Of a stretch of 12,017 nt of DNA, positions 1 through 6,868 are shown one piece after another. Under the pieces are notes generated by a model. That model was given only the letters and a program-made list of their open reading frames with translations. It was not told the origin of the DNA and did not search any database. The stretch is from positions 1-12,017 of the forward strand of contig CAIXSC010000864.1 in NCBI GenBank assembly GCA_903921945.1, written 5' to 3'. The position numbers and the translations under genes are program-made. Origin of the DNA: an uncultured Planctomycetaceae bacterium. Lineage in GTDB: Bacteria > Planctomycetota > Planctomycetia > Pirellulales > Pirellulaceae. How positions within the stretch are numbered: the stretch's first letter is position 1; each line of letters begins with the position of its first letter.

Positions 1-300
1 CAACGCTTACATCCGCTTTCCTCGTTTACCGCCGAGCCGTAGGCGACGGCCGGGCCTCCCAACCGCAATCGCGACGCGGTGAAGAATTCGGCTTCCAACG
101 GCGACGGACAAGATGTCCGTCGTACAAAGATGAGGTGCACTACGATCGAAGCCCACTCGGCAACGCTTACATCCGCTTTTCTCGTTTACCGCCGAGCCGT
201 AGGCGACGGCCGGGCCTCCAAACCGCAGTCGCTAGGCGGTGTCGAATTCCGCCTCCAGCGGCGACGGACACGATGTCTATCGTACAAGAAGAGGCCACGA
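1..300. repeat. Two diverged tandem copies of a 160-bp intergenic unit
   Basis: The sequence starting at 1 recurs at 161, giving a period of 160 bp. The first 80 bases of the two copies are nearly identical (for example CAACGCTTACATCCGCTTT at both starts); the next 60 or so are recognisably related but diverged. Each copy carries the inverted repeat GCCGT-aggcg-ACGGC (36-50 and 196-210). Copy 1 has a second, perfect one, ACGGACA-aga-TGTCCGT (104-120); in copy 2 its right arm has decayed to TGTCTAT (264-280). The unit begins at the window edge, so further copies may lie upstream. No protein reading is convincing. Hairpins plus duplication suggest a REP/BIME-like or other non-coding repeat element; that is inference. 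Confidence 0.75.
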
Positions 301-342
301 TCTTACGACGGACGCCAAACACAGTTTCACACCACCCGCCCT

Positions 343-370
343 CCGTCACCCGTCACCCGTCACCCGTCAC
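343..370. repeat. Tandem heptamer array, (CCGTCAC)x4
   Basis: Four perfect head-to-tail copies of CCGTCAC occupy 343-349, 350-356, 357-363 and 364-370. They lie in the non-coding stretch beyond the 3' end of the DUF167 gene. The 7-bp period matches a second, unrelated heptamer array at the other end of the window. Such arrays are prone to slippage, so copy number may vary among strains. Confidence 0.85.
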
Positions 371-563
371 GAGTCCGCGCGTTCGGTGGCGTCTGGATTT
401 TTCCATCCTGCGGAGCCGGGCGCCAACCACGCGATCAACCGGAGGGGCGGAGAAACGTCGGTTCGCGTGGCTCGGTTTCTGGCCCTCGCCCGATTACCGG
501 AAACGTCAAACGCGTTTAGTTGAGGCGCCATTCCTTGGCTGAGTGGGGTGAGTTCAGGCAAAG
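371..563. other. Non-coding stretch downstream of the DUF167 gene
   Basis: The whole interval 1-563 lacks a credible gene: short open frames on both strands give Arg/Pro/Ser-rich translations without recognisable domains. After the repeats described at 1-370, the remaining 193 bases hold nothing I can name. I looked for an intrinsic terminator for the minus-strand operon ending at 564 and saw no clear GC stem followed by a T-run. Confidence 0.6.
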
Positions 564-842
564 CTACTCGAGCGCACGCTTGATCGCCTCGGCATCCATG
601 TTGCTGATGGCGATCACTTTGGCCGGCGACGATTGGCCGCTTTCAATTTGGATGTCATCCAATCCGATTCCCAGCTTTTTGGACAATATCGCGATGACCG
701 CTTCATTAGCTCGGCCCTTCTCCGGGGGAGCCACCACTTTGATCTTCAGGGCATCGCCGAGCCAGCCGACGATCTGGTCTCTTGATGACCCAGGCACGAC
801 TTTCACCTTCAGGCGGGTCGACAGTTTGGTTGGCTTGCTCAT
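564..842 (-). CDS. DUF167 / YggU (UPF0235) family protein
   Basis: A 92-residue protein of the DUF167/YggU family, small alpha/beta proteins of unknown molecular function found widely in bacteria, archaea and eukaryotes. Length is typical. Family hallmarks are visible in order: the strand KVKVVPGSSRDQIVGWLGD (residues 12-30), then the highly characteristic LKIKVVAPPEKGRANEAVI segment (32-50), then a helix and the IQIESGQSSPAKV loop (64-76). The ATG at 842 overlaps the stop of the NUDIX gene as ATGA, a 4-nt overlap typical of translational coupling, and there is no obvious Shine-Dalgarno, so coupling probably drives its translation. It is the last gene of the three-gene unit. Family assignment is secure; function is unknown. 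Confidence 0.93.
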   Translation of the reverse strand: MSKPTKLSTRLKVKVVPGSSRDQIVGWLGDALKIKVVAPPEKGRANEAVIAILSKKLGIGLDDIQIESGQSSPAKVIAISNMDAEAIKRALE

Positions 843-1507
843 GGGGCGACATTCGGCAGTGCTTGGTTCATGGAGCCGGCTGCCATCGATTCGCTAACGA
901 GGTCGGCGAGTTCTGCCAGCATCATGCGGGTGGCGCCCCAGATTCGCAGGCCATCGAAGGTCAAAGCCGGGGCGGCGAAGTCGATTCCCTGGCGCCGAAT
1001 CACATGCCGCGTTTGACTCGCCGGGTCCGAAAGTCGTTCCAACGGCAATTCCAACAGGCGATCAACTTCTCGGGCGTCTGGACGGAACTCGGGTGGCGAG
1101 TCGGCGAACGCCACGCAGGCTGTCACCAAGTAGTTGCTGGCGAACACGAATAGAGGCGTCAACCGGCCTGCGAAACGGACCGACGATGGCTCGATTCCAA
1201 GCTCCTCGAACGCTTCGCGGGCGGAACACGCTTCGAGCGATTCCCCCGACTCGATCGCCCCGCCTGGAAAGGCGACTTGTCCGCCATGAGCAGGCATCGA
1301 TCGCGGCCGCAACAAGAGTGGCAGATGCCATTGGCCCGCGCGCGGATAGAGCAACGTCATGACGGCGGCGTGACGAACGTCGAGCGACGGCGGTCCCTGA
1401 TGGCGTCCAAACCCCAGTTCCTGAGTGTACGGGCGATGGGACGCGCGGCCCGGTAAAGGGCGTTTCAAACGAGCCGTCAGACGTGTTTCGAGATCGATCC
1501 AATGCAC
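839..1507 (-). CDS. NUDIX hydrolase, NudL-like CoA pyrophosphatase
   Basis: The predicted protein has 222 residues and a complete NUDIX box near residues 83-105: GAIESGE, seven residues, then REAFEELGI, matching Gx5Ex7REUxEExGU. Immediately before it is the UPF0035 signature LLLRPRSMPAHGGQVAFPGG, which marks the CoA-pyrophosphatase branch (NudL/YeaB, Pcd1, NUDT7 relatives). These enzymes cleave CoA or acyl-CoA to 3',5'-ADP and phosphopantetheine using Mg or Mn. The C-terminal IWGATRMML segment also fits. Start choice: a longer frame begins with TTG at 1516, but AAGGGA lies directly against that codon, whereas it sits 9 nt before the GTG at 1507, so I prefer GTG. The gene starts 21 nt after the membrane protein's stop and overlaps the DUF167 gene by 4 nt. 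Substrate specificity is inferred from the family motif. Confidence 0.9.
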   Translation of the reverse strand: MHWIDLETRLTARLKRPLPGRASHRPYTQELGFGRHQGPPSLDVRHAAVMTLLYPRAGQWHLPLLLRPRSMPAHGGQVAFPGGAIESGESLEACSAREAFEELGIEPSSVRFAGRLTPLFVFASNYLVTACVAFADSPPEFRPDAREVDRLLELPLERLSDPASQTRHVIRRQGIDFAAPALTFDGLRIWGATRMMLAELADLVSESMAAGSMNQALPNVAP

Positions 1508-1528
1508 GGCGGGCAATCCCTTGGTTCG

Positions 1529-3133
1529 TTAGGGCCGAGCGACTCGGTATACCCGAAACGCCGTTGGCGTGTCATCCGTCGGGTAGACCGCTGGCAAGGC
1601 CAGCCTGCGTCCCCCAAGAAACTCGTCGACCAAGATGAACTCGGCGCCGTACCGCCGCGCAAGTTCCACGAGCCGCTGCTCGCCCAGGCCAGTCAGGCCG
1701 ATGGCCCCCGTCTCGGGCGGAAACAGCGCCTCGCGCCGATCCTGCCATTCGACCACCGCCGCCGCGTCTTGCGGCACATCTTTTCCGTTCACCGCCTCGG
1801 CTCGTTCGGCAAACCACTTGAACGTCTGCTGGTGTCGTGGAGTCAGCCAAAGAGAGTCCGCGGGCGTGTTGCCGCGAATCCATTCGCAAGTCTCCCGCCA
1901 TTGCCGCGCGACCTTCGGCCGGTCACGGTGGTCAAGCAACCGCTCGCGTTCCAGCCAATTCCACTGCGGGTCGCCGAGGTTTTCGGCGAGCATGCCGTGG
2001 TGAAAACTGCCCGCGAGTACGCCGGCGCCGCCGGTTGCCACCGCCGCCGCGAGCAGCCCGCGGGCAAGTCGTGGTCGGGTTGTCCAATGCCCCAAAATCA
2101 CGCCGACCCAAGCCAGCGCCGCACCAGCGGGCAACATCGCGTCCGCCAGTCGAAACCAATAGTAGCGCAGCAGTTTCGCCGATAGTTCCCAGTGGCCTAG
2201 CAGCAATTGATCGACCAGCGCGCCGGCCACCGCGATGGCGATGGCGCCGCCGACAAATCCGCGTAACGGCCGTTGGCCGAGATGGCCCGGTCGAAGATCG
2301 CAAGGCGTGGCGATCGCTGCCGCGATCCATCCGACAAGCACTCCGGCGAACGCGGCGATCGCGTACGGATCGAGGCGATGGAAGACCAGATGATGGGACA
2401 GGCGGCCATACACGTAGATCCACGCCGCGTCGGCCGCCACAGTTGGATCGGCTCCGGCCGTCAGCAGCAGAGCGGGCACGAGCCCCGGCAGTGAAAGCAA
2501 ACCCGCGGCGGCGACACCCGGCCACAAGGTTTTCAGGGCCGGTCGAAATGGACCGCACCCGAACCATGCGGCGGCCGCCGCGATCAGTGCCCAACCGCCG
2601 ACAAGCACGTGGAAACAAGCGGCCAGCCCAAGCCATGCCAGACCGCGATTCCAACGCTCCGTGAGAAAGCATTCGAGCGCGAAGAGCACCGCCGCATAGG
2701 CCCAGCATTTCGCCTCGACGCCGCCCACGACCCATTCACCAGCCATGGCGCCGTGGTCGAGCAACGCGAGCCACAGACCGGCCGATAGCAACGCCGCGCC
2801 CGGTCGCGGAAACAACGAGCCACCCAACCGTTGCCATCCGGCCGCCAGCGCCGCCCAAGTCGCCAGCCGTCCCGCCCAAGCCACCACAGGCAGCGGCAGG
2901 AGGCAGGCGAGCCAGCCGATGATGGCCGCGAAGACTTGATGGGCGTCGCGCGAGCGGAGAAACAGGTCGCGTGCGCACCAGGATGGATCCCAAAAATGCC
3001 GCGCTTTCGCCAGGTAGTGAGCCTCGTTCACCGCCGGCGCGTCCTGGCTCGCGAAGAAGGCGAAGAGAAGCGTAATACTCAACCATTCGAGCCATCGCGG
3101 CCAGGGACCGCGCGGGCCGCTAAACTCGTCCAT
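1529..3133 (-). CDS. Multi-pass membrane protein, DUF6798-like
   Basis: A 534-residue protein with about ten or eleven hydrophobic segments (roughly residues 16-31, 67-105 as two, 113-127, 143-157, 164-190, 204-226, 257-276, 292-312, 333-349, 357-376) followed by a soluble C-terminal domain of about 135 residues. The first periplasmic loop has NEAHYLAKARHFWDPSWCA (36-54), with acidic and aromatic residues after TM1, which recalls GT-C-type membrane glycosyltransferases. The C-terminal part (NTPADSLWLTPRHQQTFKWF, 422-441, then residues 442-463) resembles DUF6798 proteins I associate with Planctomycetota. The resemblance is from memory and not aligned; enzymatic activity is not established. ATG at 3133 is preceded by GAGG 9 nt upstream. 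It is the first gene of the unit with NUDIX and DUF167. Confidence 0.8.
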   Translation of the reverse strand: MDEFSGPRGPWPRWLEWLSITLLFAFFASQDAPAVNEAHYLAKARHFWDPSWCARDLFLRSRDAHQVFAAIIGWLACLLPLPVVAWAGRLATWAALAAGWQRLGGSLFPRPGAALLSAGLWLALLDHGAMAGEWVVGGVEAKCWAYAAVLFALECFLTERWNRGLAWLGLAACFHVLVGGWALIAAAAAWFGCGPFRPALKTLWPGVAAAGLLSLPGLVPALLLTAGADPTVAADAAWIYVYGRLSHHLVFHRLDPYAIAAFAGVLVGWIAAAIATPCDLRPGHLGQRPLRGFVGGAIAIAVAGALVDQLLLGHWELSAKLLRYYWFRLADAMLPAGAALAWVGVILGHWTTRPRLARGLLAAAVATGGAGVLAGSFHHGMLAENLGDPQWNWLERERLLDHRDRPKVARQWRETCEWIRGNTPADSLWLTPRHQQTFKWFAERAEAVNGKDVPQDAAAVVEWQDRREALFPPETGAIGLTGLGEQRLVELARRYGAEFILVDEFLGGRRLALPAVYPTDDTPTAFRVYRVARP

Positions 3134-3173
3134 GAACCACAGCCTCGGGGCAATGTTGAAATCCTACGACATC

Positions 3174-3193
3174 GGGGACGCATCCAGTTCCCC
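3174..3193. other. Small inverted repeat in the operon leader
   Basis: GGGGA (3174-3178) and TCCCC (3189-3193) form a 5-bp stem with a 10-nt loop, about 41 bp upstream of the ATG at 3133. It sits between the GGTCGC array and the start codon. No T-run follows on either strand, so it is not a terminator; it may be a weak leader hairpin or chance. Confidence 0.3.
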
Positions 3194-3198
3194 ATTCA

Positions 3199-3293
3199 TT
3201 GTCGCAGCCTGGTCGCAGTATGGTCGCAGCGTGGTCGCCGCCACCGTCGCGGTCGCGGCTATGGTCGCCGCGAAACCATCAATGGTCGCTGGG
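3199..3293. repeat. Helically phased GGTCGC repeats upstream of the membrane-protein operon
   Basis: An 11-bp unit, consensus TGGTCGCAGYN on the plus strand, is repeated in tandem at 3199-3209 (first copy TTGTCGCAGCC), 3210-3220, 3221-3231 and 3232-3242. The core (G)GTCGC continues at about 3245, 3251, 3263 and 3284, the last inside the 3' end of the cytochrome gene. Core-to-core steps are 11, 11, 11, 12, 6, 12 and 21 bp. An 11-bp period is not a multiple of three and is close to one DNA helical turn. The array lies roughly 65-160 bp upstream of the ATG at 3133. A regulatory protein-binding array is possible but unproven. Confidence 0.7.
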
Positions 3294-6074
3294 GAAGCTG
3301 CTTGGCGGGCAGTCGCGACCGCGTGCTCCGACCGCTTCGACTTCCGTGAATCGCTCCGCCAGATTCTGCTCGTAGCCGTTCACTAGCGTCAAGGACGGGT
3401 GATCGAACGGAGCGCGTTCGTAGCGGACGTTATTGTCGGTCAAGCAAAGCAGGAAGAAGACGAGGGCGCGTTGATCTTCGTCGGACATATCAAGCGGTCG
3501 GATAGCCGGATGCTTATCGGGGTTGCGATCTTTGTCAGCCGCGACGTCGCCACCCCGGTCGTAAAATTCCACAACATCCGACAGGGTTAGCAGTCGACCG
3601 TTGTGCATGTAAGGGCCGGTGAGCTCGATGTTGCGCAGGGTCGGAGTGCGGAAGGAGCCCCAGAACATCAGTTCGTTGTCGTGCAGGAACGGTTTGCGGT
3701 GTCCAGTCGGCTCCTCGGTTTGCGCCAGGAAGCGGGCGCGGGAGACAAGCACCGTGTCGCTTCGACGGCGGTCGTTGTTCTGGGCGGCAGCCGGCAAGTG
3801 CAGCAATTCCGGGGATTTGTTCCAGATGGGCAGGCCGCGGAGCCACGTCAAATCGTGGAGTATCGCGGCGTAAGGCGGCTCAATGTCGTCGCTCCATCCA
3901 CCGTTCCCGCGGTCGTAACGGGGTGGCGAAACGCCGATGTTATAGAACCCGAGGTCGTAGAACGCGTAGGGGAACGGAGCGAGCGGTCCTTCGATCGGCA
4001 GCTTGGGACGGTTGGCGGCCAAGTCGGGTGGAATGGCCATAAATTCGACGAACACTGGCGGCGCCGACCCTTCCACCAACTTCAACGCGTAACGAACTCG
4101 CTCTTCCTCCTGAAAGAAATCGCGATTGCCCGAGAAGGTCGGGCGGAGTTTCTCATAAGTCATCATGCGATAGGCAAGGGGAGCGGCCAGCGATTCCGGG
4201 AAACCGGCCGCCTTGAGCCGCTTGGCGATCAGCTCGCTCAATTTCGGTTCAACACCCCGCGCTTCTTCACGAAGCGCGTCCAAAGCAACGGCGAGTCTCA
4301 GCGCGATCGGCTTCTTTTCCGGAACGGCGTCTCCAAGCGCGGTGGCGACATCTTGGAGCATCGTCTTTTGCGCTTCTTCGAGCTTGAGCGCGATCGCGTC
4401 GCCTTTCGAAACGGGCAAAAGCAGCCGCTGCAAGGTGTGGTGGATTGGCTTCGATACTTCGAGCGGTCCGTTGCGATCGAAGATCTCGCTCATGAACGGC
4501 CCCGCGTGGCATTCGACGCAACCCCGGTTCATGAATAGCCGATGTCCCCGTTGAAAAACTTCAGCGCCCGAAATGAGCAACTGGGGTTTGCCATTCGGGG
4601 TGGTGGGGATCTTGTCGAGATAGATCGGGCCGAGTTTCGACTTTTCCTGTTCCCATCGTTCGTTGACGCCGGCCGCGTTGCCGCGAAGCATTTGGTCGAA
4701 TGGCGAATTATTGGAAACAAGCATCGCCTCGTAGAACAGGATGCTGAGGCCCCAGTACAGCGAAAAATTCGCTTCCATGAGTTCGCCGAGCGGAGCCGTC
4801 GGAGCCGTCGAGCCCTCGGGTCGTTTCGCCAATTCGAGCGGAACAAACTGGCGGACGCCGTGGGCGTCGCGGTCATCCCACCATTCGCGGCGGAACGCCC
4901 GTTGAATCAGGCGTCGATAGCTGCTGCCGCAACCGATTTCGCCGCTGGCAACATAAGGCCCAAGGACACTGTCTTGGGGGGAAACTGCCTGGAAGCCGAG
5001 CACGGACGCGTCGAGCAGTTTGCGGGCGACGATCGGAAAACTTCGCCCGCGATACGACATTTCCACGTCGCTGATGACCGGGCCAACGGCTTGCGATGCC
5101 AAGGCGGCGTTGACCAAGGCGATCCGTGTCGCGGCAAGAGTGCCATCCGAGCGCCGGCGGTAGAGCACTTGCCGGGTATCCTGGTCACCGGCGATGGAAA
5201 ACCCATTGAACGTCGATTCAGCTCGCCCGTCGTGGAACAGCCGATCGGAAAACGCCGCGTTAATCACCGTGGGCGAGTTACGCGCCGTGATTTGCCGGAA
5301 CCGTTGACCGTCGGGCAACTGGCGATCAACGAACATCGTCGATTCGGGCAACATTTTGGTGCCCGCGTAAGGGGCCACAGAACGCGGGATCGCCCGCTCT
5401 TCAAACCAACCCGGCGTACTCCCCGAACCGCGATGGAACCGCAGTCCTCCAAAATCGAACGGCGACACGCCCTGCGAGCCGATCACAAGCGACAACGGGG
5501 TGTTCCCATTGACGGTTTTCAACTGGTTGGGATTCTTGATCGTCTCCACGGCCGACTTGGTCGCGTGATACGGTTGCGGCGGCTCGTCCAGCAGCGGGTG
5601 CCGCGGATCGCGGTCGAACTTCTCCCAGACGACGAACGGAATACGGCGTGTGTGGCGGTTGCGAGCATCGGCGCCGAATCGGTAATGGCACGACGCGCAC
5701 GCGGTGCCATGAAACGTGCCGTCGGCGAGGCGGCGGAAATCGCTACCGGCTTGCATTTCCCAAAACAACGCTTTGCCCAACGCCTCCATCGCGGCGACAT
5801 CAGCGACGAATTCGTTGAGATCGGGTCGCCGCAGCAATCGTTCCTTTCGCCAGCCGCCGTTCGCCGTTTTGTGATACACGGTTTCGGCATACGGATCGCG
5901 TAGCTTGCGGGGATCCCAGTCGTCGATCACATCTTGGACGCGCAGGAGCAACGGCGTGTCTTCATGACCCACCAAATGCACCGGTGGCAGCGGTTCGACT
6001 GGAGCCACATCCACCGCGGCCGCCCGCGCAGTCAGCGACAAGAGCAGTAGAAACACCGTGAAGCGGAAACGCAT
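3279..6074 (-). CDS. Exported large di-heme cytochrome c peroxidase / MauG family protein
   Basis: A 931-residue protein with an N-terminal Sec signal (MRFRFTVFLLLLSLTARAAA) and two heme c sites, CASCH (126-130) and CVECH (519-523). Peroxidase-family landmarks are in order: LGKALFWEMQ (99-108), NSPTVINAAFSDRLFHDGRA (266-285), YDLGFYNIG (706-714), SFRTPTLRNIELTGPYMHNG (807-826; Met in the PYMHNG loop fits the distal ligand of the high-potential heme) and VVEFYDRGG. Classical bacterial CcpA is about 330-350 residues, so this is far larger: the heme sites are nearly 400 residues apart and a 180-residue stretch separates heme 2 from YDLGFYNIG. The frame is open to 6203, but ATG at 6074 gives the clean signal peptide and avoids overlapping the SCO gene. 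It probably uses peroxide or protein-derived electrons in the periplasm; substrate unknown. It lies 98 nt after the SCO gene. Confidence 0.9.
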   Translation of the reverse strand: MRFRFTVFLLLLSLTARAAAVDVAPVEPLPPVHLVGHEDTPLLLRVQDVIDDWDPRKLRDPYAETVYHKTANGGWRKERLLRRPDLNEFVADVAAMEALGKALFWEMQAGSDFRRLADGTFHGTACASCHYRFGADARNRHTRRIPFVVWEKFDRDPRHPLLDEPPQPYHATKSAVETIKNPNQLKTVNGNTPLSLVIGSQGVSPFDFGGLRFHRGSGSTPGWFEERAIPRSVAPYAGTKMLPESTMFVDRQLPDGQRFRQITARNSPTVINAAFSDRLFHDGRAESTFNGFSIAGDQDTRQVLYRRRSDGTLAATRIALVNAALASQAVGPVISDVEMSYRGRSFPIVARKLLDASVLGFQAVSPQDSVLGPYVASGEIGCGSSYRRLIQRAFRREWWDDRDAHGVRQFVPLELAKRPEGSTAPTAPLGELMEANFSLYWGLSILFYEAMLVSNNSPFDQMLRGNAAGVNERWEQEKSKLGPIYLDKIPTTPNGKPQLLISGAEVFQRGHRLFMNRGCVECHAGPFMSEIFDRNGPLEVSKPIHHTLQRLLLPVSKGDAIALKLEEAQKTMLQDVATALGDAVPEKKPIALRLAVALDALREEARGVEPKLSELIAKRLKAAGFPESLAAPLAYRMMTYEKLRPTFSGNRDFFQEEERVRYALKLVEGSAPPVFVEFMAIPPDLAANRPKLPIEGPLAPFPYAFYDLGFYNIGVSPPRYDRGNGGWSDDIEPPYAAILHDLTWLRGLPIWNKSPELLHLPAAAQNNDRRRSDTVLVSRARFLAQTEEPTGHRKPFLHDNELMFWGSFRTPTLRNIELTGPYMHNGRLLTLSDVVEFYDRGGDVAADKDRNPDKHPAIRPLDMSDEDQRALVFFLLCLTDNNVRYERAPFDHPSLTLVNGYEQNLAERFTEVEAVGARGRDCPPSSFPSDH

Positions 6075-6155
6075 GGCGATCGATCCGATAAAGGAGGCGG
6101 CGAACGACGGTGACCGAGTTTTGAAACCGGTGACTCGAAAACAAGGCGGGCAGGG

Positions 6156-6172
6156 GCCGCAATCGTTGCGGC
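6156..6172 (-). terminator. Perfect 7-bp hairpin directly after the SCO stop codon
   Basis: GCCGCAA-TCG-TTGCGGC is a perfect inverted repeat that begins at the base after the SCO stop codon (TGA at 6175-6173 on the minus strand). The T-rich tract after it (TTGTTTTC) is offset by about 11 nt, so it is not a textbook intrinsic terminator. It could partially terminate, stabilise the upstream mRNA end, or tune expression of the peroxidase gene 81 bp further on. Confidence 0.4.
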
Positions 6173-6868
6173 TCAGGCGGGGACTCCGTAACGCTGCCGC
6201 CACGTAAAACCGGCGACGCGGCGGATTGTCTCCACGAGCAGTCCGTCGCGAAGATTGGAAGGCAGCGTCGCCCAGCGGTCGGCGGTTGAATTGCCGAACA
6301 GCAGCATCGCGGCGTGCCGTGACTTGTCCTCGTCGACTCGCGGATCAAGATCGTAAAAGCCCAGGCCACGCCGCAATTCGTCGATCGACTTGGGAGTGCC
6401 AGTGAGGAACTGCCAGTCCGGCTGACCCTTGGCGACCGGCCGTTCGACACCGAAACTGGCAGCGTACTTGGCCAGCACGGCCGGCGTGTCCACCAGCGGA
6501 TCGATGGTGAAGGCGAGCAGCGTCAGGCGGTCGCCGAAGACCGGCCCCAGCGTTTCGCGCAGTCGCTCCATCGTGAAGCTGGTTCCGGGACAGGACCCTT
6601 GGCAACGCGTGTAGATCGCGCTGACGACCAACGCACGTCCATCGATAAACGCGTCGCGGAATCGCAGATTCTCGCCACGGTGGTTGACGAGCGTGACGTT
6701 GGGATAACGCGCGGCGATGCCGCCGACAGGCGGAATGGCCTGCCTAGGCGGGGATGAACTGTTTACGGGCATGGTGGGAGGCATGGTGGTGGGCATGGTA
6801 GGCGGCATGGTGTGGCGTATGGCTTGGGGCTCGGGCCTTGTTTTCAGAGGTGACCACGATGAAGGCAT
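6173..6868 (-). CDS. SCO1/SenC-like copper chaperone without visible membrane anchor
   Basis: A 231-residue thioredoxin-fold SCO-like protein. The copper site is intact: YTRCQGSCPG holds CxxxCP (C89, C93), and the distal histidine appears as SRHAAMLLFG (H185), the usual third Cu ligand. The family delivers copper to the CuA site of cytochrome oxidase or to other periplasmic cuproenzymes, or acts as a thiol reductant. Start: ATG at 6868 shares its A with the multicopper oxidase TGA (TGATG), implying translational coupling; an open frame from 6994 would overlap that gene by 127 bp with Arg-rich junk. Oddities: residues 1-50 show no hydrophobic signal or anchor, and residues 21-34 are a MPPT/MPTT repeat with Met at 21, 25, 29 and 33. 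Those Met codons could also be alternative starts. It probably loads the neighbouring oxidase; that is inference. Confidence 0.88.
   Translation of the reverse strand: MPSSWSPLKTRPEPQAIRHTMPPTMPTTMPPTMPVNSSSPPRQAIPPVGGIAARYPNVTLVNHRGENLRFRDAFIDGRALVVSAIYTRCQGSCPGTSFTMERLRETLGPVFGDRLTLLAFTIDPLVDTPAVLAKYAASFGVERPVAKGQPDWQFLTGTPKSIDELRRGLGFYDLDPRVDEDKSRHAAMLLFGNSTADRWATLPSNLRDGLLVETIRRVAGFTWRQRYGVPA
6767..6808 (-). repeat. 12-bp tandem repeat encoding MPPT units in the SCO gene
   Basis: On the minus strand the unit ATGCCNCCNACC recurs about 3.5 times, encoding MPPT-MPTT-MPPT-MP (residues 21-34 of the SCO protein). The period of 12 keeps the reading frame, so copy-number changes would only alter linker length. 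It places a methionine every fourth residue and gives four in-frame ATG codons near the protein start. Confidence 0.8.

Noticed and set aside
1..370. CRISPR array at the left end
   Set aside because: The units are a two-copy 160-bp duplication and a spacer-free 7-mer tandem; there are no regular repeats with unique spacers and no cas genes.
79..542. Overlapping short plus-strand frames near the left end
   Set aside because: They run through a 160-bp repeat and a heptamer array, and their translations are low-complexity Arg/Pro/Ser-rich with no recognisable domain or ribosome site.
1502..2735. Frames of 227-275 codons on either strand within the membrane-protein gene
   Set aside because: They overlap the 534-aa frame with coherent transmembrane pattern; their own translations are Arg-rich shadows.
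3132..3386. 84-codon plus-strand frame across the GGTCGC repeats
   Set aside because: Its Ala/Val-rich translation comes from the repeat itself and it overlaps the 3' end of the peroxidase gene; no ribosome site or domain.
3603..5903. Long plus-strand open frames (311 and 453 codons) opposite the peroxidase gene
   Set aside because: They are antisense to a protein with heme motifs and conserved peroxidase landmarks; their translations are Arg/Gly/Val-rich with no domain. High GC content explains such shadows.
6075..6203. Longer peroxidase reading starting at 6203
   Set aside because: It overlaps the SCO gene and buries the clear signal peptide that starts at 6074.
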